In this document: positions 1 to 6,242 of the stretch, piece after piece
Position numbering within the stretch: the stretch's first letter is position 1
Layout of the letters: the number at the start of each line of letters is the position of its first letter
Position numbers and translations under genes: made by a program
Assembly (NCBI GenBank): GCA_913773825.1
Contig: CAJYHH010000058.1
Span: 1-8,563 of the forward strand
Source: Candidatus Sericytochromatia bacterium
GTDB taxonomy: Bacteria; Cyanobacteriota; Sericytochromatia; UBA7694
Length of the DNA: 8,563 nt
Direction of reading: 5' to 3'
The notes under the pieces: model-generated
Database searches by the model: none
What the model was told of the DNA's origin: nothing
Seen by the model: only the letters and a program-made list of their open reading frames with translations

Positions 1-1169
1 CGGGTTGCAGCCGTGTACTTCTTCACGAAGTCGCCGAGGTCAGCTGCGTCACGGTTGTAGAAAGTCTGGGTCTGGCTGCGAGCGGCGTTGATCGCTGCTT
101 TTTCAGTCGGCAGACTGGCCTGCAGAACACCAGCGTATTCGTTCAGAGCGGGAACCAGCGTGTTGACAACTTTATTGACGTCAACAGCAGCCTGGGTAAC
201 CGGTGAACCGGACTGGGTGCCGCCGGGCTGGTAAGACTTCACATAGAGGTCAACCATGGCAGTTGCCAGCTGGGGAGGAGTCAGGTCGGGGTTCTGAGCC
301 AGAGCGCCGACGTACTCATGATAAGCCTGGCCGTCGCCGGGCTCGAGGTCTTCAGAAGCAACCAGGATGTTGGCGCCGCCTTTGGCCTGGTATGCAATTT
401 CAACGTGCTGCATTAAGCAGGCGTCAAAGTTCATGATGTCGAAAGGACGCTTCAGGTTCTTGGTGCCAGCCGCCAGGATGTTGGTGATATCGCTGGTGTG
501 CATTTCAGTGCCGCTATCGTCAGAAGCAAATGCACGTGAGCTTGCGCCACGAGCTTTCTGGCCAGTCATACCGCCGCCGATGACGTTGTCAAAGAAAGAG
601 CCGCCGCCGAGATCGCCAGTGGGGCTGTTGCGGAAGATGCCGCTGCCATGATTCCAGACAACGTACATGTTTTTCTGAGATGCAAAGTTAGCGGTGCCCC
701 AGTCAAGGAACTTAGCTGCCAGCTGGGCATCACCTGAGTCGATTTCTTTAGAAGCGGGAATGATCACGCCTTTGTCATCGATGACTTCAGAGATGATGTT
801 GCTGTTGACAGGACCGGGCTCAGGTTTGATGCGCAGGATTTTAGAGTCGCCTTTGGGCAGACCGTCAAACAGAACGATGATGTCGAGCGCTTCAGCAGCG
901 GCAGGATTGCGGCCCAGGCCGGCTTCCATTTCGTTGATGTCATCCAGACCAGCGCGATAGAGATTGTTGTCAGCAGCCAGATGAACAAAGATGGTCCATT
1001 TTTTACCATTGCGCACAGCACGAGCGCCATTGTTTAAAGAACCTACAGCGTTACCGGTGCGAACGCCGCCCATGTTGTTAACGGGAACATTGGGGCCACA
1101 GGCGGTCATGCCGGCCATCATGGCGGCAGCAGCAGCCAGAAGGGTCGACTTTTTGAGCGTATCTTTCAT
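1..1169 (-). CDS. Clostripain-family (peptidase C11) lipoprotein, partial (3' end outside window)
   Basis: The frame is open from ATG at 1169 to the window edge, giving 389 complete codons; the C-terminus is missing. The N-terminus is a lipoprotein signal: Lys-rich start, Ala-rich hydrophobic core, then lipobox MTAC with lipidated Cys24, so the mature protein should be membrane-anchored outside the cytoplasm. Residues about 57-83 read KKWTIFVHLAADNN...DINEME, the typical opening of clostripain-family cysteine peptidases (MEROPS C11, caspase-like fold). The catalytic dyad fits: His174 in WNHGSG and Cys251 in NFDACLM, followed by VASEDLEPGDGQAY, which resembles the family's conserved S-E-x-x-P-G segment. 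Known C11 enzymes cleave after Arg/Lys and often self-process; the substrate here is unknown. The ribosome binding site is modest (AGGGTAGG, about 5 nt before ATG). The family call is firm; the role is not known. Confidence 0.9.
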   Translation of the reverse strand, partial: MKDTLKKSTLLAAAAAMMAGMTACGPNVPVNNMGGVRTGNAVGSLNNGARAVRNGKKWTIFVHLAADNNLYRAGLDDINEMEAGLGRNPAAAEALDIIVLFDGLPKGDSKILRIKPEPGPVNSNIISEVIDDKGVIIPASKEIDSGDAQLAAKFLDWGTANFASQKNMYVVWNHGSGIFRNSPTGDLGGGSFFDNVIGGGMTGQKARGASSRAFASDDSGTEMHTSDITNILAAGTKNLKRPFDIMNFDACLMQHVEIAYQAKGGANILVASEDLEPGDGQAYHEYVGALAQNPDLTPPQLATAMVDLYVKSYQPGGTQSGSPVTQAAVDVNKVVNTLVPALNEYAGVLQASLPTEKAAINAARSQTQTFYNRDAADLGDFVKKYTAAT

Positions 1170-1421
1170 GGAAACCTACCCTGAACTTGTGTTGATGTGT
1201 TCTTGACTTGATTTTAAATTGAATTTAACAATCTAGCTTTCTACTGCATCGGCTGATGCAAGATAAAAGTGACGTTAAGAATTGTTAAATGTTGCTTAAA
1301 CTCATTTTTGCCAATGTTATAGCTTAACGTCAAAATGCCTGCTAGTCAAGGTTTGCGGGCGTTTTGGAAATGAGCTTTGAGAAAGTTTTTGAATGATTTT
1401 GACAGCTAAACTCACGCTGGT
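1170..1421 (-). promoter_or_regulatory. Leader/upstream region of the C11 gene with several inverted repeats
   Basis: This 250-bp AT-rich stretch has no credible gene. It holds four dyads: a 15-bp palindrome TTAAATT-G-AATTTAA (1214-1228); a perfect 10-bp inverted repeat ATTTAACAAT (1223-1232) with ATTGTTAAAT (1281-1290); a 6-bp hairpin TGCATC-GGCT-GATGCA (1245-1260) inside it; and a second perfect 10-bp inverted repeat TGACGTTAAG (1270-1279) with CTTAACGTCA (1323-1332). On the minus strand TATAAC (1312-1317) could be a -10 box and TTGACG or TTGACT (1328-1333, 1344-1349) -35 boxes, but no pair has normal spacing. A structured 5' leader RNA or paired regulator sites for the C11 gene are both possible. 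Confidence 0.4.
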
Positions 1422-2135
1422 TTAGCGGCGACCCAGCACTTCAATTTCAGCGAGACCCGGAACAGCTTCGCCGCGACTGCGAGTCACAGTCAAACGTAGC
1501 GAACTTGCCGCGTCAACGGGCTTTTTTAAAACCAGATTGACATCTTGCATATCTGCCGGGATCTTAACGGTTTCATTTAAAAGCACACCCTGATTACTGG
1601 TAATTAGCAGACTGACTTCTTCAATTTGCAGACCTTGATTGCGTTCGCGATCTCCGCGCAGATTAACGCTTAAGACTCCAACCGGTTGCGCAAAACTGAG
1701 TTCAACGGTTGGCAATTTGCCGCGTGAGGGTAAGTCCCCATCTGATAAAAACCAGGAGGTCGTCAATTTGCCATCAAGCAGACGGGTTTTATCATAAGTT
1801 GGATTGAGAGTACTGCTGACATTGAGCTGAACACCTGCTTGGCGGGCGAGATTCCAGTCTACTGAAACAGGGGTTGGATCTCCAGATCTGACCACTTCAA
1901 GATTGGTCTGGGGTACAGCTGTGATCGTTGCCTGAGGGTTACTGTTGGCCCCTGAGCTGGGCACAACCTGAGGAGTGGGAGAAGCTGAGGGTGAGGCAGA
2001 TGGATTGGGCTTTAAAATAGTGCCCACAGAGTTAATCAGGTCAAGCGCTTCACAGGCGCTTAATAAGCTAACGGTTAAAACAGACAGACAAACGCTTACG
2101 CCAAGTTTTGACAGGTGACTCACGGGGTTACACAA
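1422..2135 (-). CDS. Putative lipoprotein with discoidin-like (F5/8 type C) C-terminal domain
   Basis: A 237-residue protein. Residues 1-28 form a lipoprotein signal ending in the lipobox LSAC (Cys28). A short linker rich in Pro, Ser and Ala (about 43-75) follows, and then a beta-rich domain from about 90 to the end. That domain shows a discoidin/F5-8 type C pattern: NPTYDKTRLLDGKLTTSW near its start (the family's 'xxxDGxxxTxW' region), hydrophobic strands such as VELSFAQPVGVLSVNLRG, and a closing LAEIEVLG. Family members usually bind sugars or other surface ligands; no catalytic motif is visible. The start is TTG at 2135, chosen because AAGGA (2140-2144) lies 4 nt upstream; GTG at 2123 is a weaker alternative that would also keep the signal peptide. 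The gene is divergent from truA. The domain call rests on pattern only. Confidence 0.75.
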   Translation of the reverse strand: MCNPVSHLSKLGVSVCLSVLTVSLLSACEALDLINSVGTILKPNPSASPSASPTPQVVPSSGANSNPQATITAVPQTNLEVVRSGDPTPVSVDWNLARQAGVQLNVSSTLNPTYDKTRLLDGKLTTSWFLSDGDLPSRGKLPTVELSFAQPVGVLSVNLRGDRERNQGLQIEEVSLLITSNQGVLLNETVKIPADMQDVNLVLKKPVDAASSLRLTVTRSRGEAVPGLAEIEVLGRR

Positions 2136-2160
2136 CTTTTCCTTGCTTAGTTTCGAGTTT

Positions 2161-2166
2161 ATTATA
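2161..2166 (-). promoter_or_regulatory. -10 box for the discoidin-like lipoprotein gene
   Basis: The minus strand reads a perfect TATAAT, 26 nt before the TTG start, leaving room for a short leader that carries the AAGGA ribosome binding site. No good -35 hexamer is seen 16-18 nt upstream, so the call rests on the -10 box and its position. Confidence 0.45.
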
Positions 2167-2271
2167 TCGGCTTCGGCTAAAACTTAGATAGCAAATAGCA
2201 CGGGCAGTTTAGCTTGAGTGCTGTAAAAGCTGCCAAACAGCTCAAAGCTCACAGCCAGAAGCATTTGAGGC

Positions 2272-2280
2272 TGTTATAAT
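2272..2280 (+). promoter_or_regulatory. Extended -10 promoter of truA, possibly giving a leaderless mRNA
   Basis: TGTTATAAT is a full match to the extended -10 consensus (TGnTATAAT), and no -35 is evident or needed. The hexamer ends 6 nt before ATG 2287, so transcription would be expected to start at or near that ATG. GAGG at 2267-2270 lies upstream of the hexamer and would be absent from such a transcript. Confidence 0.5.
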
Positions 2281-2286
2281 TTGCGC

Positions 2287-3120
2287 ATGCGCAATATTGC
2301 CTTACAGCTTGTTTATCAAGGAACCCATTTTCGAGGTTATCAGGTACAGCCTGGTGAGCGTACGGTTCAGAGTTGTCTGGCCGACGCTTTAGAGACTCTG
2401 CTCAAACATCAGCCTCAGTTGATCTGTGCGGGTCGTACAGATGCCGGCGTTCACGCTTATGCTCAGTTGGTTAATTTTCAGACTGAACATCGTTTGCCAA
2501 TTGAGCGCTTTACACCAGCGATTAACCATTTATTGCCGCCAGATGTGCGAGTCGTAAATGCTTGGGAAGTCAGTGCTGACTTTAACTCTCGCTTTAACGC
2601 ACAAGCCCGACATTATCGCTATATTTTGTCATCGGCTCAATTCACCCTACAGGTCACACATCCCATGATGCGTGAGCAAATTTGGCACACGGGCTACTCG
2701 CTGGACTTTAAACTTCTTGAGCAGATCTGGACCAGCTTACAGGGCGAACATGACTTTAGAGCTTTTTGCGCTCAGGGCTCGTATCGACAGAACTATCGAA
2801 TTCCGATTTACTGGACGCGCTGCTGGCAGCATTCCGGCCTGATTGTGCTTGAGATTATGGGGCAGAGTTTTTTATACAATATGGTGCGCACCTTAGTGGG
2901 CACGGCTGTTGACATTGCTCGGGGGCATCTTGAGCCTTTGCGGATTGCTCAGGCTTTACAGACCGGTGAGCGCAAATTAGTCGGCCTTACAGCGCCGCCC
3001 CAGGGTCTGTATCTCTTTAACGTGGTTTACCCACCTGAGTACCGCATTGAGTTAATAAATCAACATATTCATGCCTGGCCTGTGCCCATTTCAGCTTCTG
3101 CTTTGGCTTTTAAAGGCTAA
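2287..3120 (+). CDS. truA: tRNA pseudouridine(38-40) synthase TruA
   Basis: This enzyme converts uridines at positions 38-40 of the tRNA anticodon stem to pseudouridine. The protein has 277 residues from ATG 2287, close to the family's usual 240-280. The N-terminus (IALQLVYQGTHFRGYQ) and the catalytic segment CAGRTDAGVHAYAQ are diagnostic, with nucleophile Asp52. Further family marks are RHYRYIL and the C-terminal GQSFLYNMVRTLVGT. TTG at 2281, in frame two codons earlier, is an alternative start with GAGG 10 nt upstream; ATG is preferred because the TATAAT just before it suggests transcription begins there. The gene is followed after 4 nt by a methyltransferase gene, probably co-transcribed. 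The function is secure; only the start is in doubt. Confidence 0.96.
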   Translation: MRNIALQLVYQGTHFRGYQVQPGERTVQSCLADALETLLKHQPQLICAGRTDAGVHAYAQLVNFQTEHRLPIERFTPAINHLLPPDVRVVNAWEVSADFNSRFNAQARHYRYILSSAQFTLQVTHPMMREQIWHTGYSLDFKLLEQIWTSLQGEHDFRAFCAQGSYRQNYRIPIYWTRCWQHSGLIVLEIMGQSFLYNMVRTLVGTAVDIARGHLEPLRIAQALQTGERKLVGLTAPPQGLYLFNVVYPPEYRIELINQHIHAWPVPISASALAFKG

Positions 3121-3124
3121 CATT

Positions 3125-3712
3125 ATGCCTTTTAGTGCGCCTGAAGGTAAATGGCTAACTTTAAATCTCCTGAGCCGACTGGATCGGCATTTTCAATTTC
3201 AGCAGGTTTTAGATGTGGGCGCTGGAGCCGGAGGTTATAGTCAGCTCCTTCGAGATCGTCTCAGTCCCAAAATCTGGACCGCATTAGAGATCTGGGAACC
3301 TTACCTTGAACGCTTTAAGCTAGCGGAGTTGTATAACCGGTTAATAGTTGCTGATGTACGTAACTGGGCACCAGATCAGGATTATGATCTGGTCTTGATG
3401 GGTGATGTGCTTGAGCATATGCAAAAAGCAGAGGCTCAAGAATGTGTGATTAAACTGCTGCAGCATACTCAACTGTTGTTGATTTCGATTCCGATTATTG
3501 AGATGCCTCAAGATGAAGTAGACGGTAATCCTTATGAAAAGCATGTGAAAGAAGACTGGTCACATGACGAGGTTTTGGCGAGTTTTTCGAATATCTCGTT
3601 AGCCTTTATTGGGGAATCTTTAGGGGTTTATTTGCTATCCTCTAACCAAGGCGTACATGAGGTGGTACAATTCTTGATTGCGGATTTACCCTCGGAATTC
3701 TTCAGAATTTGA
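3125..3712 (+). CDS. Class I SAM-dependent methyltransferase, substrate unknown
   Basis: A 195-residue protein with a Rossmann-type SAM-binding fold. Motif I is VLDVGAGAGGYS (about 28-39), with the acidic residue Glu55 at the end of the next strand (WTALEIWEP). AD at about 75-76 and YDLVLMGDVLEHM (about 86-98) match the later SAM-binding motifs of small class I methyltransferases. NPYEKHVKEDWSHDEV near the C-terminus is typical of this general family, and no substrate domain is present. ATG 3125 was chosen because AAAGG lies about 9 nt upstream and it leaves 4 nt after the truA stop; an ATG at 3071 in the same frame would overlap truA by 50 nt and add residues unlike the fold. Co-transcription with truA is likely, but an RNA target is only a guess. 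Confidence 0.85.
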   Translation: MPFSAPEGKWLTLNLLSRLDRHFQFQQVLDVGAGAGGYSQLLRDRLSPKIWTALEIWEPYLERFKLAELYNRLIVADVRNWAPDQDYDLVLMGDVLEHMQKAEAQECVIKLLQHTQLLLISIPIIEMPQDEVDGNPYEKHVKEDWSHDEVLASFSNISLAFIGESLGVYLLSSNQGVHEVVQFLIADLPSEFFRI

Positions 3713-3785
3713 GTCCAAGTTAAACCTTCTAAGTCATTGATTCTCGTAGTGATTTTCTCTCCGACTTAAGTTTTGCTTAACCGCA

Positions 3786-3847
3786 GCTTCAGCTAATGCT
3801 AGCCATATTTCAAAATCCTGTGCTAAGATGTGCTGAAGGCTTTTTTT
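3786..3847 (+). terminator. Possible terminator or attenuator hairpin before rplU
   Basis: CTTCAGC (3787-3793) can pair with GCTGAAG (3832-3838), a 7-bp stem closing a 38-nt loop, followed by GC and seven T residues (3841-3847). It may end the truA-methyltransferase transcript or act as an attenuator in the rplU leader. The long loop makes it a weak terminator by form. TG-C-TAAGAT at 3821-3829, inside the loop, could be an extended -10 for rplU. That would separate the two transcripts, because the first arm of the stem would lie upstream of the start. Confidence 0.4.
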
Positions 3848-3879
3848 GAATTTTTTATCAGGTTTTAGGTGATCTAACA

Positions 3880-4194
3880 ATGTATGCAATCATTCAAAGT
3901 GGTGGAAAACAGTACAAGGCAGAACAAGGCCGCTGGTTAGATCTGGAACTGCTCCACGCTGAAGAAGGCGCCACCGTGAATTTTCCGGTAATAATGGTCG
4001 TCGATGGTGACAAGACCGTCGTTGGCGCTCCCAATGTGGAATCCGCCTCAGTAACAGGCAAGGTTCTCAGAGAAGAAGTAAAAGGCAAGAAGCTGATTTC
4101 CTTCAAGTATCGCCCCAAAAAGGGCTATACCCGCAAAGTCGGGCACCGTCAGCGGTATTCCCGCGTCATGATTGAAGCGATTAGTCTGGGATAA
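3880..4194 (+). CDS. rplU: Large ribosomal subunit protein bL21
   Basis: A structural protein of the 50S subunit that binds 23S rRNA. Its 104 residues match the usual L21 length. It opens with MYAIIQSGGKQYK, the standard L21 start, and carries the C-terminal signature FKYRPKKGYTRKVGHRQRYS. AGGTGA about 7 nt before ATG serves as ribosome binding site. It begins a tight ribosomal protein row with rpmA, 15 nt downstream, and rplS. The 167-nt gap before it holds a possible leader hairpin, which would suit feedback control, but nothing in it matches a leader I can name. Confidence 0.98.
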   Translation: MYAIIQSGGKQYKAEQGRWLDLELLHAEEGATVNFPVIMVVDGDKTVVGAPNVESASVTGKVLREEVKGKKLISFKYRPKKGYTRKVGHRQRYSRVMIEAISLG

Positions 4195-4209
4195 GGAGAC
4201 ACTCTCAAA

Positions 4210-4467
4210 ATGGCTCATAAAAAAGGTCAAGGCTCAACCAAAAACGGCCGCGACAGCAACCCTAAATATCTTGGTGTTAAGCGCTATGATGGCGAAGTCG
4301 TCACAGCCGGCAGCATCATCGTTCGTCAGCGTGGTTCACACTTCCACACGGGTACAAACGTCGGCATGGGCCGCGATTTTACCCTCTTTGCTCTGACTGA
4401 CGGAACAGTTAAATTCGAACGTCGGGGACGTCGTGACCGTAAAGTCAGCGTTCACCCCGTCGGCTAG
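4210..4467 (+). CDS. rpmA: Large ribosomal subunit protein bL27
   Basis: A 50S protein whose N-terminus reaches the peptidyl transferase centre. The 85-residue sequence begins MAHKKGQGSTKNGRDS and contains GVKRYDGE, GSIIVRQRGSHFHTGTNVGMGRD and VKFERRGRRDRKVSV, all hallmarks of L27. The conserved N-terminal tail starts directly after Met, so there is no N-terminal extension of the kind cleaved by Prp protease in Firmicutes. The ribosome binding site AAGGAG overlaps the rplU stop codon region, about 10 nt before ATG. The rplU-rpmA pair is conserved across bacteria. Confidence 0.98.
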   Translation: MAHKKGQGSTKNGRDSNPKYLGVKRYDGEVVTAGSIIVRQRGSHFHTGTNVGMGRDFTLFALTDGTVKFERRGRRDRKVSVHPVG

Positions 4468-4481
4468 AAAGGAATACAACC

Positions 4482-4847
4482 ATGAGTCAGCAACTTCTTA
4501 GAGAAGTGACCCAGTCTTATATGAAAAGCGACATCCCGGCCATGAGCTCGGGTGATACCGTAGCTGTTCATGCCAAGATCGTTGAAGGCGGCAAAGAGCG
4601 CGTTCAGATCTTTGAAGGTGTCGTGATCAAGCTCCAGGGCGCCGGCATCAGCAAAACCGTAACCGTTCGCAAAATTTTCCAGGGTGTAGGCGTTGAGCGT
4701 ACTTTCCTGGTTAACTCGCCTCGTGTTGCCAAGTTCGTTGTGAAGCGCAAAGGTGCAGTCCGTCGCGCTCGTATCTACTACTTCCGCGATCGTCGTGGCA
4801 AATCCGCGCGTATCAAAGAAGTCGTCCAGAACCAGAACAAAGGTTAA
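4482..4847 (+). CDS. rplS: Large ribosomal subunit protein bL19
   Basis: A 50S protein located at the subunit interface. The 121 residues match L19 throughout: IPAMSSGDTVAVHAKIVEGGKERVQIFEGVVI, then TVTVRKIFQGVGVERTF and RRARIYYFRDRRGKSARIKE, which is close to the usual L19 end. AAAGGA lies about 9 nt before ATG, and the gap from rpmA is 14 nt. In many bacteria rplS follows trmD rather than rpmA, so this placement is less common. The reading frame continues open after the TAA stop at 4845-4847 into the TonB-like gene, so both are in the same phase. Confidence 0.98.
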   Translation: MSQQLLREVTQSYMKSDIPAMSSGDTVAVHAKIVEGGKERVQIFEGVVIKLQGAGISKTVTVRKIFQGVGVERTFLVNSPRVAKFVVKRKGAVRRARIYYFRDRRGKSARIKEVVQNQNKG

Positions 4848-4853
4848 CGGACC

Positions 4854-6173
4854 ATTATCAAGCGAATCAAAGCGCGTTTTTCCCGTTCTCGTCCGCCTGG
4901 TCGCGTTGCGCGCCAGCGGCAGGAACGTCGACGGGAAAAACTCGTTTTTGCGCTGTTTGCGATTCTTTCAGTCGTAGCGCATATCTTTATCTTGATCGGC
5001 TTTGCGTCTAACGCAAAAGTGAAGCCGCGCCAAGGCCAGAGTGAATCTCAGGCCGCTATTAGCGTGCAAGCCGTCACGATTCCCACTCCGCCTCCGGCGA
5101 GTCCTGAAAACACATTTACTCCGCCGCCTACGGTCAATCAAGAGCCCCCCAAGCCCATTCCTCAACCTGACCCTGTGGCCCCACGTCCGATTTCGACGCC
5201 GATTCCGCGTAATACACCGATTCCAACGCCCACTCCTCAGGCTTCAACTCCTGCTATGACGCCAAGGGCAACACCTACGCCCAATCCTCTGGCTTCGTCA
5301 CGCCCAACGCCTAATCCGGCGATGTCTGCCGTGCCAACCCCGCCACCTTCTCTCACGCCAGAGCAGCAAAAACAAGTGCGTGAGCAAATTGCTAAATCAT
5401 CTTTAATTGACGTGATGAAAAAGCAGGGGCTTGAAGTTGATGAAAACTATGTCCCCCCTAATGGCACGACTTATGAAGAAATGCTCAAATTGCTTAGCCC
5501 TGAAGAACAGGCCAAGCTGGATGCTGCTGTTGCGGCTTATAACAAGAGCGTCTTTGATAAATTTAATCCGACTCTTGTGGCAACCCCCAATCCCAATGCC
5601 ACACCGGACCCCAATGCCTCAGCCAATTCAAATAACCCAGGCGATCCCAATGGTGATCCAAACGGGACGGGTTCTGGAATCTTTAATAATTCCGATCCAA
5701 ATCGCGAGATCAATAATATTGATCGCAAAGTAAATGAATTTGATCCGGCACTGGTTGATCCCAGTAGTAATCCGTTTGGTAAACCCAATCTGAACTCTAA
5801 CGGCATTGATAATAATGTGCCTTTTTCAGGTAATCCGCTTGATGATTCTGAGCGAGAGCTTGAGCGTGGTATTGATGTTCCGACATCTTTGTCTAATCCT
5901 CGTCCTTCGCCAACACCTATTCCTTTACCGGATTTTCGTGCTACAGCAACGGGCTGGACATTCCCCTATGATGGCCGCAGTTTTGCAGTAACGATTCCAG
6001 ATGGCATTGAAGAAGGGCAATCAATCCTGATCAATAGCTTGGTCAAAACTCGGCCGCGTGATACTAGCAAATCTTTTGAGCTGATCTGGAAGCTGCAGTG
6101 GGAAAGTAATACAAACCTACTGATTAAAGCCGTTATTGATGAGTACGAAATCCGTAAAAAAAACGGACTCTAA
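4854..6173 (+). CDS. TonB-like energy-transducing protein, non-canonical start, atypical C-terminus
   Basis: About 439 residues if translation starts at ATT 4854. The layout is TonB-like: a cytoplasmic Arg/Lys-rich tail (1-29); one membrane segment (about 30-51) containing SVVAH, the S-x3-H motif (Ser39, His43) that couples TonB to ExbB/ExbD; a long Pro/Thr-rich periplasmic stretch (about 76-168); a helical Gln/Glu/Lys segment (about 169-236); an Asn/Asp/Pro-rich linker; and a folded C-terminal domain (about 360-439, TGWTFPYDGRSFAVTIPDG onward). That last domain does not show the usual TonB C-terminal pattern. No ATG, GTG or TTG occurs in frame between the rplS stop and TTG 4992, which lies inside the membrane segment and would destroy it. 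ATT 4854 has AAAGG (4839-4843) 10 nt upstream; ATC 4857 is also possible. The existence of the coding region is firm; the start and TonB function are inferred. Confidence 0.8.
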   Translation: MIKRIKARFSRSRPPGRVARQRQERRREKLVFALFAILSVVAHIFILIGFASNAKVKPRQGQSESQAAISVQAVTIPTPPPASPENTFTPPPTVNQEPPKPIPQPDPVAPRPISTPIPRNTPIPTPTPQASTPAMTPRATPTPNPLASSRPTPNPAMSAVPTPPPSLTPEQQKQVREQIAKSSLIDVMKKQGLEVDENYVPPNGTTYEEMLKLLSPEEQAKLDAAVAAYNKSVFDKFNPTLVATPNPNATPDPNASANSNNPGDPNGDPNGTGSGIFNNSDPNREINNIDRKVNEFDPALVDPSSNPFGKPNLNSNGIDNNVPFSGNPLDDSERELERGIDVPTSLSNPRPSPTPIPLPDFRATATGWTFPYDGRSFAVTIPDGIEEGQSILINSLVKTRPRDTSKSFELIWKLQWESNTNLLIKAVIDEYEIRKKNGL

Positions 6174-6188
6174 AGAACTTAAACGTCT

Positions 6189-6221
6189 AAAAGCCGTTAG
6201 TGAACTTCACTAACGGCTTTT
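6189..6221 (+). terminator. Strong intrinsic terminator after the ribosomal protein/TonB-like row
   Basis: A perfect 15-bp stem, AAAAGCCGTTAGTGA and TCACTAACGGCTTTT, surrounds a 3-nt loop ACT. The A-rich and T-rich ends make it usable from both sides, so it may also end the converging minus-strand gene at 6243-7086. Confidence 0.93.
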
Positions 6222-6242
6222 GTGCTGAAATAGCTTGTGAGC

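Noticed and set aside
203..1206. Plus-strand and other-frame ORFs across the C11 gene
   Set aside because: They lack family motifs and are shadows of the minus-strand peptidase frame, which is uninterrupted and has catalytic motifs.
1405..1426. Inverted repeat GCTAAAC/GTTTAGC as terminator of the discoidin-like lipoprotein gene
   Set aside because: The stop codon lies within the stem and no T-tract follows on the minus strand.
2200..2262. Imperfect repeats (GGCAG/CTGCC and AGCTTGAG-like copies) between the divergent genes
   Set aside because: The arms are short and mismatched; no convincing operator or hairpin could be defined.
3071..3124. Upstream ATG start for the methyltransferase
   Set aside because: It would overlap truA by 50 nt and add residues not expected in the fold; ATG 3125 has a proper ribosome binding site.
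4048..4396. Small ORFs overlapping rplU and rpmA on either strand
   Set aside because: They are other-frame shadows of well-recognised ribosomal protein genes.
4992..4994. TTG as start of the TonB-like gene
   Set aside because: It lies inside the membrane helix and would remove the S-x3-H motif and the basic tail, although the upstream frame is clearly coding in character.
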